64,000 bases of DNA from Streptomyces sp. TG1A-60 (GCF_037201975.1 NZ_CP147520.1:2294001-2358000); one strand, 5' to 3'; counted from the stretch's first letter, positions 38,158 to 47,939 are shown. Translations and numbers: made by a program. Notes: generated by a model not told the origin, from the sequence alone.

Positions 38158-39119
38158 GACTCGATGTCCCCGAAGTGGTCCCAGCCGCCCTTGCTCGTCC
38201 AGGGCGCCCCGTCCACGGTCACCTGAGGCAGCGCCGAGGGGTTGAGGACCTCGCCGATCACCTTCCACCGGGCGGGCAGCTTCACGTCCGGTGGGAAGGT
38301 CGCCACGATCGCGTGGTCCTCGCCGCCGGTCAGCACCCACTGGATCGGGTCGACGCCGACGGCCTGCCCGATGTCGTTCATCTGGGACGGGATGTCGATC
38401 GCGCCGGAGCGGATGTCGATCCGGCACTTGCTCGCCTCCGCGATGTGCCCCAGGTCGGCGATCAGCCCGTCGCTCACGTCGCACATCGCGGTCGCGCCGA
38501 GGTCGGCGGCGGCCGGGCCCGCGTGGTACGGCGGCTCGGGGCGACGATGGGCCTCCACGAAGGCGCGCGGCGAGCGGAAGCCCCGCGAGAGCACGGCGTA
38601 CCCGGCGGCGGACCAGCCGAGCCAGCCGGTGACGGCCACGACGTCCCCGGGCTGCGCTCCGCCCCTGGTGACGGGCTCGTGGTTGCGCAGGTCACCGAGC
38701 GCGGTGATCGAGATCATGATGGTGTCACCGCGTACGACGTCACCGCCCACCACCGCCGCGCCGGCGACCTGGCATTCGTCCCGCAGTCCGTCCATCAGCT
38801 CGGTGGCCCAGGTCACCGGGAGTTCGGCGGGGGCAACCAGGCCGAGGAGCAGCGCGGTGGGTACGGCGCCCATGGCGGCGATGTCCGCGAGGTTCTGTGC
38901 GGCGGCCTTGCGCCCGACGTCGTACGCCGTGGACCAGTCGCGCCGGAAGTGCCGTCCCTCCAGGAGCAGGTCGGTGCTCGCCACGACCCTGCGGTCCGGC
39001 GCGGCCACCACGGCGGCGTCGTCGCCGGGCCCGACCCGGACCGCCGGGGTGGTGGTGAGCCGGGAGGTGAGCTCCCTGATGAGCCCGAACTCCCCCAGCT
39101 CTCCCACGGTGCCCTTCAT
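38154..39119 (-). CDS. thiL: Thiamine-monophosphate kinase
   Basis: Makes thiamine pyrophosphate, the last step of the pathway. The 321-residue product shows [23 protein letters not shown] (Mg/ATP-binding Asp pair), the [10 protein letters not shown] motif and [15 protein letters not shown]. The start is the ATG at 39119 ([11 protein letters not shown]). No TPP riboswitch is visible upstream, so regulation is not through that element here. Confidence 0.96.
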   Translation of the reverse strand: MKGTVGELGEFGLIRELTSRLTTTPAVRVGPGDDAAVVAAPDRRVVASTDLLLEGRHFRRDWSTAYDVGRKAAAQNLADIAAMGAVPTALLLGLVAPAELPVTWATELMDGLRDECQVAGAAVVGGDVVRGDTIMISITALGDLRNHEPVTRGGAQPGDVVAVTGWLGWSAAGYAVLSRGFRSPRAFVEAHRRPEPPYHAGPAAADLGATAMCDVSDGLIADLGHIAEASKCRIDIRSGAIDIPSQMNDIGQAVGVDPIQWVLTGGEDHAIVATFPPDVKLPARWKVIGEVLNPSALPQVTVDGAPWTSKGGWDHFGDIES

Positions 39120-39337
39120 CGTCGTATCGCCCCTTCTTGTGCCGCTTCCAGTGTGACTCGCGCCCGGTCGCGGGCCGTTCTCGTCCTCGGTACGGTCGAG
39201 TGGACCGTCAACTTCCGTCGTCCCCGACCCCCGGTGTGCGCGGCCCGGTCTTCGCGACTCTCCCCGTGGCGCGCGACGACGCGATACCGTGGCGTTCCTT
39301 TTCCCCACATGATCCTCGTGGCCGCCCTGGAGGTTCC

Positions 39338-39571
39338 GTGGTACAGGCGTACATCCTGATCCAGACGGAGGTCGGCAAAGCGTCGACCGTCGCCGACACG
39401 ATCAGCAAGCTCCCCGGAGTCATCCAGGCCGAGGACGTGACGGGTCCGTACGACGTCATCGTGCGCGCCCAGGCCGACACCGTCGACGACCTCGGCCGGC
39501 TGGTGGTCGCGAAGGTCCAGCAAGTGGACGGGATCACCCGCACCCTGACCTGCCCGGTGGTGCACCTGTAG
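39338..39571 (+). CDS. Stand-alone Lrp/AsnC ligand-binding (RAM) domain protein
   Basis: A 77-residue protein made only of the AsnC-type RAM effector domain, without a DNA-binding domain. It includes VQAYILIQTEVGKASTVADT, LPGVIQAEDVTGPYDVIVRA and VDGITRTLTCPVVHL. Stand-alone RAM proteins form dimers and larger rings that bind amino acids and may pair with full-length Lrp regulators. GGAGG lies six bases before the GTG start. It diverges from thiL. Function in Streptomyces is not established to my knowledge. Confidence 0.88.
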   Translation: MVQAYILIQTEVGKASTVADTISKLPGVIQAEDVTGPYDVIVRAQADTVDDLGRLVVAKVQQVDGITRTLTCPVVHL

Positions 39572-39591
39572 CCCCCGTCTACCCTTGGCCG

Positions 39592-40119
39592 GTGAACTCC
39601 TCGCGTCACCGGCACCCCGCTTGCCTCGGGCTGCCCGTCCTGGCCGTGTCGTTGATCGCCGTCGCAGGCTGCTCCTCAGCAGACGACGGCGGCTCGGCGG
39701 CGGTTCCCAGCCCGAGCCCGGACGCGGCCGTCACGAAGCTGTGCCGGAACCTGGATGAGTCACTGCCGAAGAAGGTCGACGGTGAGAGCCGCCGGGACCC
39801 CGAGCCCGCCTCCGCGCTGACGGCGGGCTGGGGCAGCCCGGCGATCATACTGCGCTGCGGTGTGGCCCAGCCGCCGAAGATGATCGACCCTGGGGTGGCC
39901 GAGGGCCGCGACGCCGACGCCGTGGCCGGCGCGGTGAACGGGGTCGACTGGCTGATGGAGAAGCGGGAGGACGGGTCATACCGCTTCACCACGGCCAATC
40001 GCTCCGCGTACGTGGAGGTCACGGTGTCTGAGGGAAGGGCCCGGGAGGACACCTCTGCGATCCTTGTGGGGCTTGCGCCCGCCATCAAGAAGGCGATCCC
40101 TGAGGGGATTGCTTCCTGA
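39592..40119 (+). CDS. DUF3515 lipoprotein
   Basis: A 175-residue lipoprotein. The signal peptide LGLPVLAVSLIAVAGCSS has a lipobox (VAGC) with the modifiable Cys at residue 27, so it should be anchored to the outer face of the membrane. The rest matches the DUF3515 pattern (KLCRNLDESLPKKVDG, WGSPAIILRCGVAQP, WLMEKREDGSYRFTTANRSAYVEV). GTG start without Shine-Dalgarno. TACCCT sits exactly six bases upstream, suggesting a leaderless message. It converges on ddl, and its function is unknown. Confidence 0.87.
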   Translation: MNSSRHRHPACLGLPVLAVSLIAVAGCSSADDGGSAAVPSPSPDAAVTKLCRNLDESLPKKVDGESRRDPEPASALTAGWGSPAIILRCGVAQPPKMIDPGVAEGRDADAVAGAVNGVDWLMEKREDGSYRFTTANRSAYVEVTVSEGRAREDTSAILVGLAPAIKKAIPEGIAS

Positions 40120-40249
40120 GGCGGTGCCTGGGGAGGCCGTCGGGAGGCCGCGGGCCGTGCGTGGCTGGTCGCGCCCACGCGGCGGAGCCTCACATCGATA
40201 CAGCCCCGAGGCACCCCTTTCCTGGCCTTCGGCCCGTCAGGGGCACGGC

Positions 40250-41407
40250 TCAGCGAAGGCCTGTCGAGCGGCGCAACGCCGCCTGGATCAGGCGGTCCAC
40301 CAGCTCCGGATACTCGATGCCGCTCGCCTTCCACATCGCCGGGTACATCGAGATCGGTGTGAATCCGGGCAGCGTGTTGATCTCGTTGATCACGAACTCG
40401 CCGTCCTCCGTGAGGAAGAAGTCCGCCCGGACCAGCCCTTCGCACGACGCCGCCTCGAACGCGTCCACGGCCAGGCGCCGCACCTCGGCGGTCTCGTCCG
40501 GGGTGAGCGGGGCAGGGACGAGGCCGGGGGTCGAGTCGATGTACTTGGCCTCGAAGTCGTAGTAGGCATGCGCCTCCGGCGGCGGGATCTCGGCCGGCAC
40601 GGATGCCCGGGGGCCGTCGTCGAACTCCAGGACGCCGCACTCGATCTCCCGGCCGCGCAGGGCCGCCTCGACCAGGATCTTCGGGTCGTGCCGCTGGGCC
40701 TCGGCGATCGCCTCGTCGAGGCAGGCGAGGTCGTCGACCTTGGTGATACCGATGGAGGAGCCCGCGCGGGCCGGCTTCACGAAGAGGGGCCAGCCGTGCT
40801 CACCGGCGAGGTCGATGATCTTCTTGCGGGCGGCGGACTCGTCGAGCTGCCACTCGCGCGGCCGGATCACCACGTACGGGCCGACCTTGAGCCCGAAGGA
40901 GGTGAAGACCCGCTTCATGTACTCCTTGTCCTGGCCGACGGCCGAGGCGAGGACGCCCGAGCCGACGTAGGGGACGCCGGAGAGCTCCAGCATGCCCTGG
41001 AGGGTGCCGTCCTCGCCGTACGGGCCGTGCAGGACGGGGAAGACGACGTCGACCTCGCCGAGCGCCTTGGGCACCGATCCGGGCTCGCTGTAGACGACTT
41101 CGCGGTTGGCGGGGTCGACGGGGAGCACCACGCCGCCCTCCCGCGACTCGGCGAGTTCCTCGACGCTCGGGGTGCGGCGGTCGGTGATCGCCATGCGCTC
41201 CGGTTCGTCGGCGGTGAGAAACCAACTGCCATCCCGGGTGATGCCGATCGGCAGGACGTCGTACTTCGTCCGGTCGATGGCCCGCAGGACGGCGCCGGCC
41301 GTGACCACGGAGATCCCGTGTTCCGAGCTACGGCCGCCGAAGACGACGGCCACGCGCGGCTTGCGGGACGGCTGCTCAGGGCTCTGGGGAAGGTTCTCGC
41401 TGCTCAT
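40250..41407 (-). CDS. ddl: D-alanine--D-alanine ligase
   Basis: An ATP-grasp enzyme that makes the D-Ala-D-Ala end of peptidoglycan precursors. The 385-residue protein has VAVVFGGRSSEHGISV, LHGPYGEDGTLQGMLEL, the ATP-grasp core PLFVKPARAGSSIGITKV, and EGLVRADFFLTEDGEFVINEINTLPGFTPISMYP with the metal-binding Glu/Asn. An omega-loop change to D-lactate specificity (as in vanA-type enzymes) is not obvious. ATG at 41407 is the family start. Confidence 0.96.
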   Translation of the reverse strand: MSSENLPQSPEQPSRKPRVAVVFGGRSSEHGISVVTAGAVLRAIDRTKYDVLPIGITRDGSWFLTADEPERMAITDRRTPSVEELAESREGGVVLPVDPANREVVYSEPGSVPKALGEVDVVFPVLHGPYGEDGTLQGMLELSGVPYVGSGVLASAVGQDKEYMKRVFTSFGLKVGPYVVIRPREWQLDESAARKKIIDLAGEHGWPLFVKPARAGSSIGITKVDDLACLDEAIAEAQRHDPKILVEAALRGREIECGVLEFDDGPRASVPAEIPPPEAHAYYDFEAKYIDSTPGLVPAPLTPDETAEVRRLAVDAFEAASCEGLVRADFFLTEDGEFVINEINTLPGFTPISMYPAMWKASGIEYPELVDRLIQAALRRSTGLR

Positions 41408-41466
41408 ATCGCGTTGAGGGTACCCGTTGGTAGGGCGGCAGTCAGTGCCCACACGGTCGCTTTCGC

Positions 41467-42477
41467 TCAGCGTCGCTCGGGCTTGGCGCTGCGCGACATC
41501 AGCTCCTTGAGGGCGACGACGGGCGGCTTGCCCTCGTGGACGATGCCGACGACCGTCTCCGTGATGGGCATGTCGACGCCGTGCCGGCGCGCCAAGTCCA
41601 GCACGGACTCACAGGACTTGACGCCCTCGGCGGTCTGCTTGGTGACCGCGATGGTCTCCTGCAGGGTCATGCCCCTGCCGAGGTTGGTGCCGAAGGTGTG
41701 GTTGCGGGAGAGGGGCGAGGAGCAGGTCGCCACCAGGTCGCCGAGGCCCGCGAGTCCGGAGAAGGTGAGCGGGTCCGCGCCCATCGCGAGGCCGAGGCGG
41801 GTCGTCTCGGCGAGACCGCGTGTGATCAGCGATCCCTTGGCGTTGTCGCCGAGGCCCATGCCGTCCGCGATGCCGACGGCGAGGCCGATGACGTTCTTCA
41901 CCGCGCCGCCCAGCTCGCAGCCGACCACGTCGGTGTTCGTGTACGGGCGGAAGTACGGGGTGTGGCAGGCGGTCTGGAGCCGCCGGGCGACGGCCTCGTC
42001 GGTGCAGGCGACCACGGAGGCGGCCGGCATGCGGGAGGCGATCTCGCGTGCCAGGTTGGGCCCGGTGACGACGGCGATGCGGTCCTGGCCGACCTTGGCG
42101 ACGTCCTCGACGACCTCGCTCATCCGCATGGCGGAACCGAGTTCGACGCCTTTCATCAGCGAGACGAGGACGGTTCCGGGGGCCAACAGGCCGGCCCAGT
42201 CGGCGAGGTTGCCGCGCAGTGTCTGGGAGGGCACGGCGAGGACGGTGAAGTCGGCGTCGTCGGCGGCCTCGGCGGGGTCCGTGGTGGCCCGCAGGTTCTG
42301 CGGGAGCTCCACTCCGGGCAGGTAGCCCGGGTTGGTGCGGGTGGAGTTGACCGCGTCCGCGAGGTCCGGGCGCCGCCCCCACAGAACGGTGTCGCATCCC
42401 GCGTCGGCGAGCACCATGCCGAAGGCCGTGCCCCACGAACCGGTGCCGAAGACGGCCGCCTTGACCGGCTTGCTCAC
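41467..42477 (-). CDS. gpsA: Glycerol-3-phosphate dehydrogenase [NAD(P)+]
   Basis: Reduces dihydroxyacetone phosphate to sn-glycerol 3-phosphate for phospholipid synthesis. The 336-residue protein shows the dinucleotide-binding AAVFGTGSWGTAFGMVLAD, SLMKGVE, TGPNLAREIA and the catalytic Lys region GCELGGAVKNVIGLAVGIADG. The start is GTG at 42477. It overlaps the plsC stop by four bases (GTGA), so two consecutive lipid-synthesis steps are coupled. Confidence 0.96.
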   Translation of the reverse strand: MSKPVKAAVFGTGSWGTAFGMVLADAGCDTVLWGRRPDLADAVNSTRTNPGYLPGVELPQNLRATTDPAEAADDADFTVLAVPSQTLRGNLADWAGLLAPGTVLVSLMKGVELGSAMRMSEVVEDVAKVGQDRIAVVTGPNLAREIASRMPAASVVACTDEAVARRLQTACHTPYFRPYTNTDVVGCELGGAVKNVIGLAVGIADGMGLGDNAKGSLITRGLAETTRLGLAMGADPLTFSGLAGLGDLVATCSSPLSRNHTFGTNLGRGMTLQETIAVTKQTAEGVKSCESVLDLARRHGVDMPITETVVGIVHEGKPPVVALKELMSRSAKPERR

Positions 42478-43289
42478 TTGCCCTGCCCCTCTTCCTGGTG
42501 TTCCGCTACCCGCTGGACCGTGCCGCGCTGCCGCTGCTTCTGATGGTGGACGACCGCCCGGGCGGTCCTGCGCCGCTGCTCGACCCGCTCCAGCTTCGGG
42601 TCGTACGGCGTCTCGGGCGCCTTCTCGCCGCGGATCTCCTCCAGCTGGCGGGTGACGGCGGCCATGATGACCTCCGTCGCGTCCTTCAGCAGGTCGGGCG
42701 TCATCTCCCGGTCGTAGAAGCGCGAGAGGTCGACCGGCGGGCCCGCGAGCACATGGTGGGTCTTGCGCGGCAGGAGGTTGGGCTTCCTGGCGTACGGCGG
42801 CAGCAGTTCGTTGGCGCCCCACTGGGCGACCGGGATCACCGGGCACCTGGTCTGCAGGGCGACCCGCGCGGCCCCGGTCTTGCCGGTCATGGGCCAGCCG
42901 TTCGGGTCGCGGGTGAGGGTGCCCTCGGGGTAGAAGGCGACGCACTCACCGCGCTCCACGGCGGCGATCGCGGCCCGGAAGGCGCTCAGCGCGTCGGTGC
43001 TCTCGCGGTAGACGGGGATCTGTCCGGTGCCGCGCATCGCGGCGCCCACGAATCCCCTGCTGAAAAGACCGCTCTTCGCGAGGAATCGCGGAACGCGGCC
43101 ACTGTTGTACTGAAAGTGCGCGTACGCGAAGGGGTCCACATGCGAATTGTGGTTCACCGCGGTGATAAATCCGCCGTCGGCCGGAATGTTCTCCATTCCA
43201 CGCCAGTCCCGCTTGATCAGAACCACCAGCGGCGGTTTGCACAGGACCGCTGCGAAGCGGTACCAGAACCCGATTCTGCGGCGGGACAC
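42474..43289 (-). CDS. plsC: 1-acyl-sn-glycerol-3-phosphate acyltransferase
   Basis: Acylates lysophosphatidic acid at the inner membrane face. The 271-residue protein has the HX4D motif in VNHNSHVDPFAYA and the FYPEGTLTRD motif. It also has a hydrophobic N-terminal patch RIGFWYRFAAVLCKPPLVVL. The C-terminus is basic and low complexity (RRRTARAVVHHQKQRQRG). The start is GTG at 43289, with AGGAAGG seven bases upstream. The much longer upstream frame is antisense to cofC and hupS territory and is not coding. Confidence 0.93.
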   Translation of the reverse strand: MSRRRIGFWYRFAAVLCKPPLVVLIKRDWRGMENIPADGGFITAVNHNSHVDPFAYAHFQYNSGRVPRFLAKSGLFSRGFVGAAMRGTGQIPVYRESTDALSAFRAAIAAVERGECVAFYPEGTLTRDPNGWPMTGKTGAARVALQTRCPVIPVAQWGANELLPPYARKPNLLPRKTHHVLAGPPVDLSRFYDREMTPDLLKDATEVIMAAVTRQLEEIRGEKAPETPYDPKLERVEQRRRTARAVVHHQKQRQRGTVQRVAEHQEEGQGK

Positions 43290-43451
43290 TCGGACACCTT
43301 CCTCTACGGGGGCCAGGGGGCTCCTCGCCCGGGGAGCCGCACAAGTGTCGCCCCGGGTCGCCGGTCTGTCGAGAACACCGTACGCCCCGCCCTGCGGCCT
43401 TCCCTGGCGCCCGGGTGACAATGACCGCGACAAGAGAGGGACGGAACGCCC

Positions 43452-44102
43452 GTGCAGTGGACCCTGGTCGTACCCCTGAAACCCCTGGCGCGGGCCAAGA
43501 GCAGGCTCTCGGACACCGCCGCCGACGGGGTGCGCCCCGGCCTGGCCCTCGCCTTCGCCCAGGACACCGTGGCCGCGGCGCTGGCCGCGACGGCGGTCGG
43601 CGGTGTGGTGGTGGTCACGGACGATCCCCTCGCGGCCCGCGAGCTGGCCGCTCTGGGCGCCCGAACCGTCCCTGAGGACCCCCGCGACAGCCTCCGGGAC
43701 GGCCTGAACGCCGCTCTGCGACACGGAACCGCCGTCACACGGGCGATACGCCCACGAAGCCCGGTGGCGGCCCTGAACGCCGATCTGCCCGCTCTGCGCC
43801 CGGAGGAACTGACCCGCGTCCTGAACGCCGCCGCCGCTTTCCCCCGCTCTTTCCTCCCGGACGCCGCCGGCACCGGCACCACCCTGCTCACCGCCGCCCC
43901 CGGCCGTGAGCTCTCCCCCGCCTTCGGCCCCGACTCCCGTCTGCGCCACCGCCGCTCCGGCGCCGTGGAACTCGCCCTCGACGCCGTCGACTCCGTACGC
44001 CAGGACGTCGACACCGGCGGCGATCTCCGCGCCGCCCTCGCCCTCGGCGTCGGCCCCCGTACGGCCGCCGCCGCCGCGCGCCTGCTGATCCCCGGCCAGT
44101 AG
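43452..44102 (+). CDS. cofC: Phospholactate/PEP guanylyltransferase for F420 synthesis
   Basis: CofC (FbiD in mycobacteria) activates 2-phospholactate or phosphoenolpyruvate with GTP at the start of coenzyme F420 synthesis. The 216-residue nucleotidyltransferase-fold protein has VVPLKPLARAKSRL at the N-terminus, VVVTDDPLAARELAALGA, ALNADLPALRPEEL and GTTLLTA ... FGPDSRLRH. The GTG start has GAGAGGGACGG about 12 bases upstream. The other F420 genes (fbiA/B/C) are not in the window. Confidence 0.9.
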   Translation: MQWTLVVPLKPLARAKSRLSDTAADGVRPGLALAFAQDTVAAALAATAVGGVVVVTDDPLAARELAALGARTVPEDPRDSLRDGLNAALRHGTAVTRAIRPRSPVAALNADLPALRPEELTRVLNAAAAFPRSFLPDAAGTGTTLLTAAPGRELSPAFGPDSRLRHRRSGAVELALDAVDSVRQDVDTGGDLRAALALGVGPRTAAAAARLLIPGQ

Positions 44103-44111
44103 GCTGCGCCC

Positions 44112-44315
44112 ATGCAGGCCACCGCGTACACCTACGATCCCGCCACCCGCACCGGCCGGGTCCTCCTGGACGACGGCACCCCGGTCCCCTTCGACGCCCC
44201 GGCCTTCGACGCGGGCGCCCTGCGCCTTCTCCGCCCCGGCCAACGCGTCCGCATCGAGACGGAGGGCGAGGGCGAGACCCTCCGGATCACCCTGATCACC
44301 CTGCAGACGTTCTGA
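44112..44315 (+). CDS. Small conserved beta-rich (cold-shock-like) protein
   Basis: A 67-residue protein with alternating short strands ([40 protein letters not shown]) compatible with a small OB/cold-shock fold. The aromatic RNA-binding motifs of CspA are missing. TAGGCT lies exactly six bases before the ATG, with no Shine-Dalgarno, so the gene is probably transcribed from its own promoter as a leaderless message, nine bases after cofC. Similar proteins follow cofC in other Streptomyces as far as I recall; function unknown. Confidence 0.75.
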   Translation: MQATAYTYDPATRTGRVLLDDGTPVPFDAPAFDAGALRLLRPGQRVRIETEGEGETLRITLITLQTF

Positions 44316-44360
44316 TCGCACCACGGCTCTGCGGAAGGCGGGCGGGCGCCCGGAACGCCG

Positions 44361-44393
44361 CGGGCCGGGCTCCGTCAACAGGAGCCCGGCCCG
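44361..44393. terminator. Bidirectional terminator between small gene and hupS
   Basis: CGGGCCGGGCTCC (44361-44373) and GGAGCCCGGCCCG (44381-44393) form a perfect 13-base-pair stem with a seven-base loop between convergent genes. Confidence 0.82.
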
Positions 44394-44418
44394 GCGCGTG
44401 TGCGTACCCAGCGCCCTA

Positions 44419-45072
44419 CTACTGCTGGCGGGCGGCAGTCTTCTTCGCGGTCGTCTTGCGAGCCGTCGACTTCTTGGCCGGCGCCTTCTTCGCGGTGGCC
44501 TTCTTGGCCGGCGCACTCTTCGCCGCGGTCTTCTTCGCCGCAGCCGAAGTCTTCTTCGCCGTCGTCTTCTTGGCCGCCGCCGTCTTGCTGGTGGCCTTCT
44601 TCGCGGTCGACTTCTTCGCCGTGGTCTTCTTCGCGGCGGCCGTCGCCTTCTTCGCGGTGGCGGTCGTCTTGCGGGTGGTGGTCTTCTTCGCGGTCGACTT
44701 CTTGGCCGCCGCCTTCTTGACCGTCGCCGAAGCCCCACCGCTCAGGCTGCCCTTGGGTGCCTTCTTGACCGCGACCTCGCCACCACGGGGAAGTTTCTTC
44801 GAGCCGCTCACCAGGTCCTTGAAACCCTGGCCCGCACGGAAACGCGGCACGGAGGTCTTCTTGACCCGAACCCGCTCACCCGTCTGCGGGTTGCGGGCAT
44901 AACGGGCCGGCCGGTCGACCTTCTCGAACGAACCGAAGCCGGTGACCGACACCCGGTCCCCGGCGACCACCGCACGGACGATGGCGTCCAGGACAGCGTC
45001 GACCGCGTCGGCGGCCTGCTGTCGCCCGCCGACCTTGTCCGCAATCGCTTCTACGAGCTGCGCCTTGTTCAC
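44419..45072 (-). CDS. hupS: HU-family nucleoid protein HupS
   Basis: A two-part nucleoid protein of 217 residues. Residues 1-95 are a standard HU domain ([56 protein letters not shown]). Residues 115-217 are a histone-H1-like array of Lys/Ala-rich [12 protein letters not shown] motifs. In S. coelicolor HupS is sporulation-associated and compacts spore nucleoids. The repetitive tail DNA is prone to indels, but the frame is intact here. A plausible promoter lies about 50 bases upstream. Confidence 0.96.
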   Translation of the reverse strand: MNKAQLVEAIADKVGGRQQAADAVDAVLDAIVRAVVAGDRVSVTGFGSFEKVDRPARYARNPQTGERVRVKKTSVPRFRAGQGFKDLVSGSKKLPRGGEVAVKKAPKGSLSGGASATVKKAAAKKSTAKKTTTRKTTATAKKATAAAKKTTAKKSTAKKATSKTAAAKKTTAKKTSAAAKKTAAKSAPAKKATAKKAPAKKSTARKTTAKKTAARQQ

Positions 45073-45123
45073 GTCTTCCCCTTCGGAGACATCGCCAGAA
45101 CGAAAGTGTTCAAGCTTTTTCGC

Positions 45124-45152
45124 ACGTTAGGCAGATATATACCGCAAATCAA
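45124..45152 (-). promoter_or_regulatory. Candidate hupS promoter
   Basis: On the minus strand TTGATT (45152-45147), a 17-base spacer and TAACGT (45129-45124) fit a vegetative-type promoter. They lie in the most AT-rich patch of this region, giving a leader of roughly 45 bases. Confidence 0.45.
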
Positions 45153-45210
45153 ACACGAAACGGGCTTATCACCCTTGTGCCGCAACGAACTCGGCAGTCA
45201 CGGAGTTCCT

Positions 45211-45441
45211 TCAGCGTTCCCCTGTGGGCATTCGACCCTCGTCGAGGTCCGTCATGAAGCTCTCCAGACGCCTTGCCGCGTCGGCGAGATCGTGCTTGGC
45301 CACGGCCGTAATGACCAGCAGCTTCCGGGTCAGCGCCATCCGTACGCCCTCCGGGACTTGCAGTGCGCGCACTCTTGCGTGCGCTTCCTTTAGTTGGCTC
45401 GCGACCGCCGTATAGAGCTTGAGTTGGCCGTCGTGTTCCAT
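45211..45441 (-). CDS. Small conserved helical protein
   Basis: A 76-residue, mostly helical protein ([40 protein letters not shown]) with no motif I recognise. On the minus strand CACAAT lies six bases before the ATG without a Shine-Dalgarno, suggesting a leaderless transcript. It stands between leuD and hupS on the same strand as both. The coding bias is good, so I consider it real, function unknown. Confidence 0.72.
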   Translation of the reverse strand: MEHDGQLKLYTAVASQLKEAHARVRALQVPEGVRMALTRKLLVITAVAKHDLADAARRLESFMTDLDEGRMPTGER

Positions 45442-45727
45442 GCACAGATTGTGCCATCTGGGGCGAGTTGTCGCCTGCGCAGGGGGCAACTACCGTCTCC
45501 CGGGGGCTTGGGGAGCACCCCCGTCCGATGCCGCACCATGATGCGTGTACCCCGGCAATCACCTTTGTAACTAGGGGAGTTGAAACCTTTCTGCACATGA
45601 CTTCGAAGGTTCACGGACCCGGACATGGCAGTACCCCCAACCGTGCACGATTGGGGGTACCTGGAGGTGTCGCGGTGGCTGGAATCCGCCCCGCGCGGGC
45701 CGGTCACGAGGGGGCCCGCGGGGTGGG

Positions 45728-46321
45728 TCAGACCTTCTGCGTCCTCGGCTTGTACGAGGGGCGCTTGGCCTCGTACGTGGCGATGTCGGCCTCGTTCTGG
45801 AGGGTGATGGAGATGTCGTCCAGCCCGTTCAGCAGCCGCCAGCGGGAGTTCTCGTCCAGCTCGAAGGAGGCGGTGATGCCCTCGGCGCGCACCTCGCGGG
45901 CCTGAAGGTCGACCGTGATCTCGGCCTGCGGGTCCTTCTCGGCGAGCTCCTGCAGCGCGTCCACGATCTTCTGCTCCAGGACGACCGTGAGCAGGCCGTT
46001 CTTGAGTGAGTTGCCGCGGAAGATGTCGGCGAAGCGGGAGGAGATCACGGCCTTGAAGCCGTAGTTCTGCAGCGCCCACACGGCGTGCTCACGGGAGGAT
46101 CCGGTGCCGAAGTCGGGGCCGGCGACCAGGACGGTGGCGCCCTGGCGCTCCGGCTGGTTGAGGATGAAGGTCTCGTCCTTGCGCCAGGCCTCGAACAGCC
46201 CGTCCTCGAAGCCGTCCCTGGTCACCTTCTTGAGCCAGTGGGCGGGGATGATCTGGTCGGTGTCGACGTTGCTGCGGCGCAGCGGGACGGCCCGGCCGGT
46301 GTGCGTGGTGAATGCTTCCAT
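45728..46321 (-). CDS. leuD: 3-isopropylmalate dehydratase small subunit
   Basis: Small subunit of isopropylmalate isomerase in leucine synthesis. The 197-residue protein has [20 protein letters not shown], the swivel-domain motif [21 protein letters not shown] and [19 protein letters not shown]. It starts six bases after leuC, consistent with the heterodimer LeuCD being made from one message. Confidence 0.97.
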   Translation of the reverse strand: MEAFTTHTGRAVPLRRSNVDTDQIIPAHWLKKVTRDGFEDGLFEAWRKDETFILNQPERQGATVLVAGPDFGTGSSREHAVWALQNYGFKAVISSRFADIFRGNSLKNGLLTVVLEQKIVDALQELAEKDPQAEITVDLQAREVRAEGITASFELDENSRWRLLNGLDDISITLQNEADIATYEAKRPSYKPRTQKV

Positions 46322-46327
46322 GGCTGT

Positions 46328-47758
46328 TCAGACTCCAGCGGGCGCAGGGGTGTCGGCGTCGGTCAGGTCGGCGGGGGACGCCAGGTGGCCCAGGACGGCC
46401 GTCGCGGCGGCGACCTGCGGTGAGACCAGGTGCGTACGGCCGCCCTTGCCCTGCCTGCCCTCGAAGTTGCGGTTGGAGGTGGACGCGGAGCGCTCACCGG
46501 GGGCCAGCTGGTCGGGGTTCATGCCCAGACACATCGAGCAGCCCGCGTGCCGCCACTCGGCGCCGGCCTCCTTGAAGACGACGTCCAGGCCCTCGGAGAC
46601 GGCCTGCAGACCGACCCGCGCGGAGCCGGGGACGACCAGCATCCGTACACCGTCGGCGACTTTGCGGCCCTTGATCAGCTCGGCGGCGGCGCGCAGGTCC
46701 TCGATGCGGCCGTTGGTGCACGAGCCTACGAAGACGGTGTCCACGTTGATGGACTTCAGCGGCTGTCCGGCCTCCAACCCCATGTACTCCAGGGCCTTTT
46801 CGGCGGCGAGACGCTCCGAAGCGTCCTCGTACGAAGCCGGGTCGGGGACGGACGCCGAAAGCGGGGCGCCCTGGCCGGGGTTGGTGCCCCAGGTGACGAA
46901 GGGCGCCAGGGTGGCGCCGTCGATGATCACCTCGGCGTCGAACTCGGCGTCCTCGTCCGTCTTCAGCGTCTTCCAGTACGCGACGGCCGCGTCCCAGTCC
47001 TCGCCCTCGGGGGCGTGCGGGCGGCCCTTGAGGTAGTCGAAGGTGGTGCCGTCGGGGGCGATCATGCCCGCGCGGGCGCCGGCCTCGATCGACATGTTGC
47101 AGATGGTCATGCGGGCCTCCATCGAGAGCTTCTCGATGGCCTCGCCGCGGTACTCCAGGACGTAGCCCTGGCCGCCGCCGGTGCCGATCCTGGCGATGAT
47201 CGCCAGGATCAGGTCCTTGGCGGTGACACCCTCGGCCAGCTCACCCTCGACCGTGATGGCCATGGTCTTGGGGCGGGCCAGCGGCAGCGTCTGGGTGGCC
47301 AGCACATGCTCGACCTGGGAGGTTCCGATACCGAACGCCAGCCCGCCGAAGGCGCCGTGCGTGGAGGTGTGGGAGTCACCGCATACGACGGTCATACCGG
47401 GCTGGGTCAGGCCCAGCTGCGGGCCGACGACGTGCACGACGCCCTGCTCGACGTCGCCCAGCGGGTGCAGGCGCACCCCGAACTCGGCGCAGTTCCCGCG
47501 CAGCGTCTCCAGCTGGACGCGGGAGACGGGGTCGGCGATGGGCTTGTCGATGTCGAGGGTGGGGGTGTTGTGGTCCTCGGTCGCGATGGTCAGGTCGAGC
47601 CGGCGAACCTTCCGCCCGCTCTTGCGGAGACCGTCGAAGGCCTGGGGGCTGGTCACCTCGTGCAGCAGGTGCAGATCGATGAAGAGGAGGTCGGGCTCGC
47701 CCTCGGCGCGCCGGACGACGTGGTCGTCCCAGACCTTCTCCGCGAGTGTCCTACCCAT
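46328..47758 (-). CDS. leuC: 3-isopropylmalate dehydratase large subunit
   Basis: Aconitase-family [4Fe-4S] enzyme of 476 residues that isomerises 2- to 3-isopropylmalate. Cluster ligands are in [13 protein letters not shown] and [12 protein letters not shown]; the active-site regions [14 protein letters not shown] and [20 protein letters not shown] are intact. GGAGGG lies before the ATG at 47758. It diverges from ndgR, whose product is known to control leuCD in Streptomyces. Confidence 0.97.
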   Translation of the reverse strand: MGRTLAEKVWDDHVVRRAEGEPDLLFIDLHLLHEVTSPQAFDGLRKSGRKVRRLDLTIATEDHNTPTLDIDKPIADPVSRVQLETLRGNCAEFGVRLHPLGDVEQGVVHVVGPQLGLTQPGMTVVCGDSHTSTHGAFGGLAFGIGTSQVEHVLATQTLPLARPKTMAITVEGELAEGVTAKDLILAIIARIGTGGGQGYVLEYRGEAIEKLSMEARMTICNMSIEAGARAGMIAPDGTTFDYLKGRPHAPEGEDWDAAVAYWKTLKTDEDAEFDAEVIIDGATLAPFVTWGTNPGQGAPLSASVPDPASYEDASERLAAEKALEYMGLEAGQPLKSINVDTVFVGSCTNGRIEDLRAAAELIKGRKVADGVRMLVVPGSARVGLQAVSEGLDVVFKEAGAEWRHAGCSMCLGMNPDQLAPGERSASTSNRNFEGRQGKGGRTHLVSPQVAAATAVLGHLASPADLTDADTPAPAGV

Positions 47759-47918
47759 CGCTTTCCCTCCGGCCGGCATGTCCGTGCGCCGGCCCAACTA
47801 GAGATATCGGAGGTGGCGAGCGCACATACCCCGCGTATGAGCGCCGGCCGCCGGGCTCGTTGGTCCGCGAGCCGTTGTTCTGCTTCCAGAGTGGCAAGGT
47901 CCACGCGAAATTGAACTT

Positions 47919-47939
47919 GCGTTTCACAGAGTGAGACGC
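47919..47939. promoter_or_regulatory. Palindrome in ndgR-leuC intergenic region
   Basis: GCGTTTCAC-AGA-GTGAGACGC has one mismatch over nine-base arms and lies 13 bases before the ndgR start and 160 before leuC. It is the best candidate site for NdgR autoregulation and leuCD control. Confidence 0.5.

Noticed and set aside
39120..39337. Possible TPP riboswitch upstream of thiL
   Set aside because: The conserved thi-box elements are not recognisable; the region is short and shared with the AsnC-domain gene.
42474..44738. 754-codon minus-strand frame containing plsC
   Set aside because: Only the part after 43289 matches the acyltransferase; the rest is antisense to cofC and the small gene and is Arg/Pro low complexity.
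44419..44750. Tandem repeat DNA in hupS as a mobile or satellite element
   Set aside because: It is the coding sequence of the Lys/Ala-rich histone-like tail typical of HupS.
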